DNA from: Rebecca billardiae RCC1528
Taxonomy: Eukaryota > Haptophyta
DNA length: 64,000 nucleotides
Reading direction: 5' to 3'
NCBI GenBank assembly: GCA_965240325.2
Contig: OZ251228.1
Span: forward strand, 1,302,001-1,366,000
The number at the start of each line of letters is the position of its first letter. Position 1 is the first letter of the stretch. The notes below the pieces were generated by a model. It was not told where the DNA came from, did no database searches, and saw only the letters and a list, made by a program, of their open reading frames with translations. A program made the translations under genes and the position numbers. Shown here in pieces: positions 50,291 to 60,100 of the stretch.

Positions 50291-50538
50291 CGGCCGTGCT
50301 CACTTACGTCCGCGCTATCCCGCGGACGTACCGGTCTTGTCGATGAAACGCCCCTGTTACTGGCCGGACAGACCCTGCCGGTACGCTTGCTCACGACCGA
50401 TCTCAGATCGTTCTGACAGGGCACTCAGCAGGCTGGCTCCCTTCACAGTCCGGAAGCAAAGGGACTGCTTCAACGGGGAGTCGGGGACACGGGCACCACG
50501 GGCGGACGGACGTGAGGCAAGGCGGGCGGGCGCTCGTG

Positions 50539-52032
50539 ATGGCATCGACGGTGTCGGATACCGAGCGGCTGGACTACCTGCCGCCCGAGCTCATAGAGCG
50601 CATACTCGGCTTCGTCACGTGTGCGCGTGACCTGGCTGCTGCCAGCGCCGCCGCTCGCCTCTTTCGCGGAGCCCCTCTCGAGAACGTGCTGCGCGAGCGC
50701 GCGCGGGCACGTGGGCACGAGTGCGCGGGGGCGGCAGCCCTGCCCGTGGGCGTCCGCACGTCCGCGGAGGAACTCTTGGTGCGCGAGCGCATATACCAGC
50801 TGGCTCGTGCGCACGCTCAAGCCCTGGCCGCTGGGGGCGACCCCTTTCATCGAATATTCAGCGCATTGATTGACTCAGACGGCGGCGTGCACACATGTGG
50901 CCATCATCTCGTCCACCGCCACCAGAGATGGCGCGACCGGTGCCCGGCGGCGCTCGGTCACCCCGATCAGATCGAGCCCTCTATCTCCGTCCCAACACGT
51001 GTCCGCTCGCTCTCGGCCGTGCGCGTGTGCGCGCTGGCCGCCGGCGAGGCCCACCTGCTCGCGCTGAGCGAGGCGGGCGCCGTATACGCGTGCGGTGGCA
51101 ACGAGCACGGCCAGCTGGGCGTGGGTGACCACGACGAGCGACGGGCCTTCGCGCTCGTTCCGGCGCTGGGCGCTGAGCTCGTCGTCGGCATCGCTGTCGG
51201 CAGCGACCACAGCCTCGCGCTCAGTGCCGCAGGGAGCGCGTTCAGCTGGGGCTGGAACTTCTCGGGCCAGCTCGGCCTCGGCTCCACCGAGGACCAGCCG
51301 GAGCCGCGGCGCATCGAGGCGCTGCGCGACGTGCGCGTGGGCGGCGCGGCCGCGGGCTACTTCCACACGCTGCTGCTCTCGGCGTGTGGCGACGTGTACT
51401 CGTGCGGCGACGGCGACGAGGGCCGTCTCGGGCACGGCGACGAGAGGCAGCAGCACACGCCGATGCGCATCGCAGCACTCGCAGGCGTGCGTGCCGTGCA
51501 TGTGAGCGCGGGCAGCATGCACAGCCTGGTGGTCGACACTGGGGGCGGCGTGTACTCCTTTGGCTGTGATACTCGGAGCGGCGGCGCTCTTGGCCACGGC
51601 GATCAGATAAGCAGGCATCTTCCCGCGCGCGTCGAAGCGTTGGCTGGCGTGCACGCTCTGCGCGCCCGCGCGGGCAAGTCGAACAGCGCGGTTGTGTGCG
51701 CAGGCGGCAGTGTGCACACGTTCGGGACTAATCTCGATGGCCAGCTGGGCCTTGGGCACGTCAAGAGCTGCGCGCTACCCGAGCGCGTGAGCGCCCTCGC
51801 GCATACGCGCGTGCTCGACTGCGCGCTTTCCCACCGCCACGCACTCTTTGCGACGGAGGACGGGGCGGTGCACTCGTGCGGCATGCGCTGCGCTGCGCTC
51901 GGCCTCGGCATCGCGCCTGATGATGATCGCACCCGTCGCCAGATTTGGTCACCGCAGCGTTTCATGTGCAAGGAGCACCGGGTCCCGCTGCAAAGGCCCA
52001 TCGTCGAGCCCGTCATCAGACAAGACTACTGA
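50539..52032 (+). CDS. F-box protein with RCC1-repeat propeller
   Basis: 497 aa from the Met at 50539, intronless. Residues about 10-50 form an F-box (LDYLPPELIERILGFVTCAR and DLAAASAAARLFR). From about 115 to 480 there are seven RCC1-type repeats with typical signatures: AVYACGGNEHGQLGVGD, AFSWGWNFSGQLGLGS, DVYSCGDGDEGRLGHGD, GVYSFGCDTRSGGALGHGD, SVHTFGTNLDGQLGLGH, and the spacer motif (V)A-GxxHxLAL. F-box proteins recruit substrates to SCF ubiquitin ligases through Skp1, and the RCC1 propeller would be the substrate-binding part, as in human FBXO24- or RCBTB-like layouts. The substrate is unknown. Start codon competition from 50512 (nine codons upstream) is minor. Confidence 0.85.
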   Translation: MASTVSDTERLDYLPPELIERILGFVTCARDLAAASAAARLFRGAPLENVLRERARARGHECAGAAALPVGVRTSAEELLVRERIYQLARAHAQALAAGGDPFHRIFSALIDSDGGVHTCGHHLVHRHQRWRDRCPAALGHPDQIEPSISVPTRVRSLSAVRVCALAAGEAHLLALSEAGAVYACGGNEHGQLGVGDHDERRAFALVPALGAELVVGIAVGSDHSLALSAAGSAFSWGWNFSGQLGLGSTEDQPEPRRIEALRDVRVGGAAAGYFHTLLLSACGDVYSCGDGDEGRLGHGDERQQHTPMRIAALAGVRAVHVSAGSMHSLVVDTGGGVYSFGCDTRSGGALGHGDQISRHLPARVEALAGVHALRARAGKSNSAVVCAGGSVHTFGTNLDGQLGLGHVKSCALPERVSALAHTRVLDCALSHRHALFATEDGAVHSCGMRCAALGLGIAPDDDRTRRQIWSPQRFMCKEHRVPLQRPIVEPVIRQDY

Positions 52033-52560
52033 TGACTCTTAGATGAGTCACACTGATTCTGATGACGCCGATTCAGATGATTATTGGCATCATCATCTTG
52101 ATCTGTCAGATCAGAATCGTATATTTAATATATAATATATGCGCGCATATCATCATCATCGAATCGTCGGAGTCATCGAGTAAGTCAGTTATACAGCGCA
52201 GTACGTAAGACGAGTAACTAGTGCTGTCATATATCTCACTTAGTCACTTAGACTTAGTCATAGTGACTTAGTAGTCTGTCAGGTCCTAACTAATTGAATA
52301 ACTCGCGGACAGTGTCAGTGACTCTAAGTCTAACTCTAACTAGTGTCTAGTCCGTGGCTACTGTGTAGTCCGATTCGATTGCTACTGTTGTCCGTTGGTT
52401 GCTCGGATGGTTTTCCGCGGAAAGGTCGCCGACGTCTCGGCGTTTGGCGGCAACAGACTGCAGTCGCATTGATGTCAAATAGCATCGCCGCTGACACTGT
52501 TGCCAATGTCATCAGAATGATGACGAGGAGCGAGTACAGCGAGTATCCGCGGATCACGTC
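52033..52560. other. Convergent AT-rich spacer
   Basis: 3' flanks of the F-box/RCC1 gene and the TIR-like gene. It contains ATC/GATGA-rich stretches and TATTTAATATATAATATATG at about 52119-52141. No gene. Confidence 0.55.
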
Positions 52561-54419
52561 TTATTCACGATCGATGCGAGGCGGTTGATGCAGACGATGA
52601 GGCTGCTCAGTATGACTGGGCGAGGATGGGGTGGCCGAAGTCTCAGCCATCATGCTCGAGACCGCAGTATTGAAGGCGGCGACCCCGCCGGGGTAGGCCT
52701 CGATCACGGTGAGGAGCAGCTGCCGGTCCTCGCTGTACATGCAATCCGCTTGGCGCGCGTCAAAGCTCCGAAAGATGAGGGCGGACGAGGTGGTCGACAT
52801 GCTCGCGAGCCGCAGCACGTCCGTCTTGCTCTTGCGCTCGGCCCCAATCGCGAGGTGGATGAAAAGCTCGACCACGCACCAGCTGCACGCCGTCGGCGGC
52901 GTGGCGAGAGGCGCGCAGGCAGCGGGGAGGGCGGCGGCCGCGGATGCGTGAGGAAGGCGCGAGCGCAAGCGGCGCGCGGGGAGGCGTGTGGGTGGTAGGC
53001 GGGATCGCGCTCGCGCAACGAGCGTGCGCACGCGCGCGCGCGCACAGGCGCTGATGGAGGCTGGCGCCGAGGAGGACGAGAACGCGGTCGCAGCCCGCCA
53101 GGAACACGGGCAGGTTCGCCAAGCCCGCCTCGGGCGTCGAATTCACGAGGCAGTACTGATCGATCCACAGCCGGGGCGCGCGCCCGTGCACGCGCGCAAA
53201 GTCGGCCGCCCACAGCCGCAGCTGCTCGGCCTTCTCCACGCCGCTGTCGTGGTGCGAGTGGCACACGAAGGCGTCCACGCTGCCGATCGTCGCGGGCTGC
53301 GACTTGGCGATGCACTCCTCGTCGGAGAGCATGCCCGACATCCCCGCGGCACATACCGCGTCCCCGTTCACCGATCGGAAGGCCGCCTGCCCCAGCTGCA
53401 GCGCGTCGTCGGGCGATCGGCCGTTGAGCAGCGCGCTGAGCAGCGTCGCCGAGCTGATGTTCTCGCCGTGCGAAGCAAGCCAGGTCTGCACGACCTCGCG
53501 CAGCCGACCGGAAGCCGCCGCAACGCCGGTCAGCAGGAACACCGACGCGTCGATGAACACCGGGCCTGACTTCGGTTGGATGCCCAGCACCGCTCGCAAG
53601 TCTGACGGGAGGATGGCCAGGCCCATCACAATCTGCGTGACCGCGTACACTCGCCATACCGAGTCGAGCTGCGCGCGGGCCGGCGTGTGCCCGGTGAGCA
53701 GCGCGACGAGGAGGACCACGAAGCCCACCACGTGCGCGATCATGATGGCGATCGCTCGCGCCAAGCGCAAGGCCTCAGCTGTGCACGCGACGGACGCCGA
53801 TGCGATGATGCACTCGCTGGTTCCGTCCGCGAGCGCGCGCGCGGACGGGAGGAATACCAAGACGAGGAATGCGCAGACGGTGTAGACGATGAAGAGCATG
53901 TACAGCACCAGACCGATCCGCACCACGCGAGGTTGAGTCGGCAAGAGCGCGAGGAGCAGGCTGAGCGCGCCAAGGCTGTAGGTGACGTTGATCGCCGCGG
54001 CGCGGACGTGCTGCAGCGCTCGAATCGGCACGAGGCCAAACACCAGGGCGAGCAGGAACAGGGTCAGCCCGAGCGCCACGGCGGGGATCTGGATGATTCT
54101 CTGGCGCCGGCGGCCCTGCGGTCGCGCGGGAGGGGTGGGACGCGATGAAGGGCTCAGTGCGCGTCGCGGGAGGACGCGTCCCCGGCCGCGGCTCCTGACC
54201 GGAGCCGCGCGGCGGCAGGCGGGCACGCACCGCGCTGCGAGAGCGCTCGAGCGCGTCGCGGATGGCGAGTGCAGCGGGTCGATAGCCCTCCGGGGGTGAC
54301 ACGCGCGACCCTGGCATGGTTCTCGAGGGTGCCGTCGACGTGGCGCTCCCCTGGGGAGGCGCCTCATCGTCTTGGACGTCGTCCTCTGCTACGATCGTGT
54401 GCGGCTCGACGGGCGCCAT
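52561..54419 (-). CDS. Multi-pass membrane protein with C-terminal TIR-like domain
   Basis: Three exons (54419-54231, 54115-53046, 52882-52561) joined by introns of 115 and 163 bp with matching phases; about 526 aa. A disordered N-tail of about 65 residues is followed by five or six membrane spans (about 71-93, 105-122, 130-152, 184-204, 216-233, 250-263). Residues about 344-491 form a TIR-like fold of the kind common in algae and oomycetes: DAFVCHSHHD, RLWIDQYCLV, LANLPVFLAGCDRVLVLLG, and RLWCVVELFIHLAIG, created across the second intron. Glu425 of WCVVEL sits where the catalytic Glu of plant TIR NADases is found (WC-x-x-EL). An alternative start is Met at 54461. Signalling or NAD(P) cleavage at a membrane is possible but is inference. 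Confidence 0.75.
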
Positions 54420-55323
54420 AGAGTGCGGCGACTCAGGGTGCGTGCGAGAAGGGCGCATCACGCCGGCGAGTCACGAGAGCGCTCGGTCTCGGCGCCCGCC
54501 CGCCCTCGCCCGAGCGTGGGGGGGCTTGGGTAAGTCACGAGAAACACCTCCCAAGTTCTGGTTGCGGAGGTGTAGAGTGCTGATGCAGGGGAGATCGTAT
54601 CCAGATTTGTTTATTGTGGGTTCCACGGATCCCGTCCGGGCCGTTCGTCGTGAAGTACCCGGACGCGTAGCTAAACCCCCGAAGGTTCCGGGGTTATGAA
54701 CCAGGATTCCAGAGGCGGCGCCCACGTCGCGGCGGCGTCATCGCTGGATCGTCCGTCGGGGTGGATGGCGCGCAAGTAGACATCGATTGGAAGGGCATGC
54801 CGCATGCGATGCATTGCCATGCATTCATCCGTCGTCTCTGCCACCTTGTCCCCGACGCGCGATCTGCACGGCAGTGAAACGCGACGGCTTGCCCTTTGCG
54901 GCGCCCCGTTAAAATAGGCGTGAGTGCGGCCGCGCTGTCGGCCACCGGAGCCGGCAACATGCAGCGTGGTGACCCTGGTAGAGACGAGCCGAGCGGCTGA
55001 TGCGTCCTGTAGCTGCTCTCATTTCTGTTTTGAACCGTGCAAGTGAAGACAATCGGCATCCGATGGTACGATCAGCTGCGACGTCAGAAGTTGCTGTCGA
55101 CAGGGTCCGGCCTCACTCGGTGGCTCACTAGGGCCGCCAGGCTGACAGGCCGTCACGCGAGAGGCATGAGAGGGCTACTCGGCCACATGGTGGGTATATG
55201 GGGCGCCCCACGAGCGGCGCACAGGCCCGACAGCGGCGCGTGGCGTCGCGCACATTGCTATTCCAAGCGGCCGGCGGCCACGGTCGGCCGGCCGCTCGAG
55301 TCGACAGCCCTTTACAGTTCGAG
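54420..55323. other. Spacer, no supported gene
   Basis: 5' flank of the TIR-like gene, then mixed sequence with short frames only. Confidence 0.5.
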
Positions 55324-55468
55324 TACTATGTTGTTTGTAACGTGCACACTTTATGGTTAAGGCGTGATTGACGCCATCCAACACTGCACAAAGACACCGC
55401 CACAAAGCAGACCGGCGCAGGCAGGTGAGGGGCGTGTTGCCGCATCTCATCGAGGCGGCCATTGCGCA
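55324..55468 (-). repeat. Dispersed repeat family R1, fuller copy
   Basis: Aligns over its whole length with 6619-6775, nearly 49 kb away: TACTATGTT, AACGTGCACACTT, GGCGTGATTGACGCCATCCA, CAGACCGGCGCAGGCAGGTG, and CTCATCGAGGCGGCCATTGC. Around its middle it resembles the partial copy at 6360 more than the one at 6619 (CACCGCCACAAA). Confidence 0.8.
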
Positions 55469-55610
55469 ATTATTGATATGACAGTTTTTCACTGATGTAT
55501 GCTTTTTCTCGCGCGTGGGAATAATTCACCGGCCGGGGAATTGGCAGCGCGCGAAAAAAATACAAGGCCTGCAAGCTGCTGTTATCAAACGGCCATCAAG
55601 CTGCCAACCG

Positions 55611-55989
55611 GCGAGTCCAACTACTACTAACTTCGGCAAGTCCAACTACTACTAACTTCGGCGAGTCCAACTACTACTAACTTCGGCGAGTCCAACTACT
55701 ACTAACTTCGGGGAGTCCAACTACTACTACTAACTTCGGCGAGTCCAACTACTACTAACTTCGGCGAGTCCAACCACTACTAACTTCGGCGAGTCCAACT
55801 ACTACTAACTTCGGCGAGTCCAACTACTACTAACTTCGGCGAGTCCAACTACTACTAACTTCGGCGAGTCCAACTACTACTAACTCAGGCGAGTCCAACT
55901 ACTACTAACTTCGGCGAGTCCAACTACTACCAACTTCGGCGAGTCCAACTACTACTAACTCAGGCGAGTCCAACTACTACTAACTTCGG
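55611..55989 (+). repeat. 25-bp minisatellite, about 15 copies
   Basis: Unit GCGAGTCCAACTACTACTAA followed by CTTCG, repeated with few changes (CTCAG for CTTCG in two units, one extra ACT triplet, a few point changes). The length is not a multiple of three and no frame runs through it. It ends in CTTCGGCCACAAC, after which a looser CAGCTGCTGACCAAG repeat follows. Confidence 0.97.
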
Positions 55990-57191
55990 CCACAACATCA
56001 TCCACCAGCTGCTGACCAAGAACAGGCTACACCATCGTCCACCATGACCTGCCACTGACCAAGTAGGCGACGACATCATCCGCACCAGCTGCTGACCAAG
56101 TAGGGGACGGCCTGGCCGACGCCAACATGCTCACTCGCCTTTGATTTCGTACCCATGCACTTCCTGGTGGGCCTGACGACGTCCGGACGACGACAACAAC
56201 GACATCCGCCATGGGGACCAACATCAACGCGCTCACACCACTGCCACTGCTGCAAGCTTCGACCAGTACCACTACAGACGAATCAGGAGAGCTGCGCCCT
56301 CGTGCCTGTGTCTTTAAATCATAGAATTGGTCCAGACCTCAGGATTTGGGGAACTCGGAAATTCAAAACCCGCCGCGTGCGCCGCGAGCGCCTCCACAGC
56401 CATCCGCCGCGAGGCGCCGCCGGCTGCCGCGCCGCCGCGGTCGTAGACGTGCACGCGGCGATGGCGCACGCCGTCGGGCAGAGGCATAGAGCCTTTCTGC
56501 GCCGCCCTGCGCCGGGCGACTCGCGTCTGCCCATCTTCTCCGCGCCTTGAGCCCGCACGGACGTGTGCGCCGCCTCTCACTTCAGCCGTGCTGTCATCCC
56601 CGCAAAGTATGCGCGCGCTGAGAGCAACCCGAGGCGCGCATCCCAGGAAGGCGTGAGCCATGTTACAGTACGATCGTAGGCGCGCGCCATGGTGCCCAGC
56701 GGCTTCCCGCGCGTGCGTGCCTCTCTGCTGCCTCGGCAGGCAAGGCGCCCATATCTCTGGCTGAACGTGGCGGCGGCGCAAGCTCGCGCTCGCGCGGGCC
56801 TCAAGCTGACCTTCCAGGTGCGAGGGCGCGAAGCGCTGCGCCACGCGCAAGCTACAGTAGTTCACCGCCTCGCTACCGCCCCGCTGCGTCCCATCGGAAG
56901 CTCTACTGGACATCGCGCGGCCTCGCCCTGGCGGCGGTAGGCGCGAGCGAGGTGGCGGCGGCGGCGGCGTTCAGCTGAGTCCGGGAGCGCGGCGCCCAGA
57001 TTTCCACCCGGAAACCCACCTGGGGTGGGTTTTGGTTTTGGCTGGCAAATCCCGAGGTCTGGACCGGTTGGAAGCATGGCAGCCGGCCGGGCCGCCATCG
57101 TTTGCCTGGCGGTCAGTTATTGGTTAGTGATTCGACTGGTGGGCCCAGGCCAAGCCGCTCAGCGCGCTGCGGCAGGCGCGCGCGGCTCGCG
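55990..57191. other. Spacer upstream of the dynein gene
   Basis: CAGCTGCTGACCAAG occurs twice (about 56006 and 56086). GGTCCAGACCTCAGGATTTG at 56329 is matched in inverted form by CAAATCCCGAGGTCTGGACC at 57046, framing 737 bp. A 199-codon minus-strand frame (56314-56913) shows no domain. The last 150 bp should include the dynein 5' flank. Confidence 0.5.
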
Positions 57192-60100
57192 ATGGGCGAA
57201 CCTCACGCCGACGCGCGTGTGGTGTGGGTGGAGGAGGCCGTCGTGCCCGCGCTCAAGATCAAAACCGAGCGCTTCCGCAAGCTCTGCACGTCAGAGCCCG
57301 ATTTCGCCGTCCTGAAGGACTTCCTGGACGCGACTGAGCAGCGCGTCGTCTACTTCACGGACGGCGCGAAGGAGCTGGCGATCGCCGCGCAGCCGCCCGC
57401 GAGCGTGAAGAAGAAGGTCGTCTACCTCCTGCGCGACGAGGGCGACCCGCTCACCGCCGAGACCATCCGCTCGCGCGTGATGTTTGGCGACCTGCACCCG
57501 AAGCCGCTCGACGGGCTGCTCGCGGCGTGCTCGGACGTGTACCTGCCGATCATCTCGAGCCCGGCGAACCAGCAGGGCTGGCCCGACGTGGTGGCGAACG
57601 AGGTGACGGAGATCTTCCACCGCACGGTCGCCGCCATCTACGTCGCCCTCGGCCAGGCGCAGGGCAAGACGCTGCTGCCGCTCCCGCCCGCGCAGATGCT
57701 CGCGCCCGACGCGCCCGGCAGCGCGGGCTCAAAGGACCGGATCCACGTGCTCGAGACGGCGGTGGTGACGTGGACGATGCAGATCAAGAACGTGCTCAAG
57801 CTCGACCCCGAGGAGGTGCTGCACGTGGGCAACCCCGGCCCGCTCGCCGGCCTCGAGTTCTGGTCGGCCAAGGCGGCCAACCTGCAGTCGATGCAGCAGC
57901 AGCTGCACGGCGAGAAGATCCGCAAGGTGATGCGCGTGCTCAACCTGACCAAGTCGCCGTACTACGACGCGTTCGCGCTGCTGATCAAGGAGGTGGACCT
58001 GGCGTGCGCCGAGGCCGTCGACAACACCAAGTTCCTCCGCACGCTGCGCGTCTCCTTCGAGAAGCTCAACGGCGGCGACGACTTCCTCGAGCTGCCCGCG
58101 CTCTTCACGCCGATCATGCACCTCGCGCTGCTCGTGTGGCGCGACTCGAAGCACTTCAACACGCCGGCGGGGCTGGCGGTGCTGCTGCGCCAGATCTGCA
58201 ACGACCTGATCGCGCGCGCGCGCGCGTACGTCGAGCCCGACGAGGTCTTCAACATCGAGGCGAGCGAGGCCGTCGAGCGGCTCGTGCTCACGCTCAAGGT
58301 GTGCGGCCACTTCAAGTCGTGCTATTTCACGTACAAGCTCAAGTCGGCGAAGGAGATCCCGCAGAACCCGTGGAAGGTGCAGAACTCGGCGCTGTTCCCG
58401 CGGCTCGACGCGTTCCTCGAGCGGTGCATGGACCTGCTCGACCTCTTCAAAACCGTCACGCAGTTCGAGAAGCTCGAGCGCGTCGAGATTGGCGGCAACA
58501 AGGGCGCGCACCTCACGCTGTGCGTCGCGCAGATCTACGCCGACTTCGAGGCGCTGTTCACGGGGTTCAAGCAGGTGGGGTACGACGTGCTCGACGTGGA
58601 CATCGCGCGGTTCGAGGCGGACTACTACGCCTTCCGCCAGCGCATCCAGGAGCTCGAGGCGCGCCTCGCCACCGTGCTCAACGACGGCTTCGACGACTGC
58701 GCGACGCTGTACGACGCGTTCAAGCTGACCGACTCGTTCGGCGAGCTGCTCGAGCGCGACTTCATCCAGGCGGACCTCGAGCTGCGGCACATCCGCGTGA
58801 TCAAGGCGTTCGGCACCGACCTGGCCGACGTGCGCCGCGCCTTCCTCCGCGACCACGAGCGCTCGCTCGTCGGCAAGTTCTACGAGCGCGAGGGCGCGCC
58901 GCTGTACGCCAACATGCCGCCGGTCGCGGGCGCGCTCTACTGGGTGCGCGGGCTGATCGAGCGGATCGAGCAGCCGATGGGGCACCTGGAGCGGGTGATG
59001 GCGCTGTGCGCGGAGTTCGACGAGACGCGCGACACGCTCGCGCTGCACCAGGACGTGCTCGCCCAGCTCAAGGAGTTCGAGGGCGCGACGTACGACGACT
59101 GGGCGCTCTCGGTCGACTCGGTCTCGTCTGAGAAGCTGCAGATGCCGCTGCTCGTGCGCGACCGCGACACGGGCGAGCTCGCGGTCAACTTCGACTCGGC
59201 GCTGGTGCGGCTGCTGCGCGAGGTGAAGTACCTGCACATGCTCGCGCTCAAGACGCCCGACATCGCCGAGGAGCTCTTCGCCAAGCACGAGGTCTTCCGC
59301 GTGCAGATCGGCAAGCTCAACCAGGTGACGCACAAGTACAACCACATGGTGCGCACGATGCTGGACGTCGAGAAGCCGCTGCTCAAGGGGCAGATGAAGT
59401 CGATCGACAAGCTGATCGAGCGCGGCGTGCGCGACCTCACCTGGTCCGCCGGCGGGATCAACGAGTTCATCGACCAGGCGATGGTCCTCGTCTCGGAGGC
59501 GCACGCCACGCTCGCCGAGATGAAGTCGAACATGCACGCGATCGAGAAGCTGCTGGACGAGTGGGCGGTGCAGCCGCTCATGCGGCGCAAGGAGGGCAAG
59601 ACGTACACGCCCGCGTCGTTCGTCGAGGAGCACGAGCAGTACCTCGAGACGCGGTACAAGAACATCACCGAGTCCGCCAAGCAGATCCACAAGCTGCTCG
59701 CCAACTCGAACCTCACGCTCAAGGTGTCGAAGGGCGCGCCCGCGTGGCGCGCGTACGTCGAGTTCATCAACGACATCGTGCTCGCCGGGCTGTCGCGCAC
59801 CGTCGTCACGTCGCTGCGCTACCTGCTGCAGCAGGTCGACCCGACGCTCGCCAAGCCGCCGAAGAACGGCGCGCCGCTCGACCTCACGCCGATGCTCGAG
59901 GTCGAGCTGCTGCTCGAGGGCGGAGACGTGCGCTTCAGCCCAGAGCTCGGCGTCGCGCTCGCCGGCACGGGCACGGGCGTGCTCGACCGGATCTACGCGC
60001 TGATCGCCGACTTCTACGAGTGCGTGCGGCTCGTCTCGCGGCTCGAGCGGCAGGACGGCGACTTCCTCAAGGAGATCGAGGAGAACGAGGACGTGCGCTT

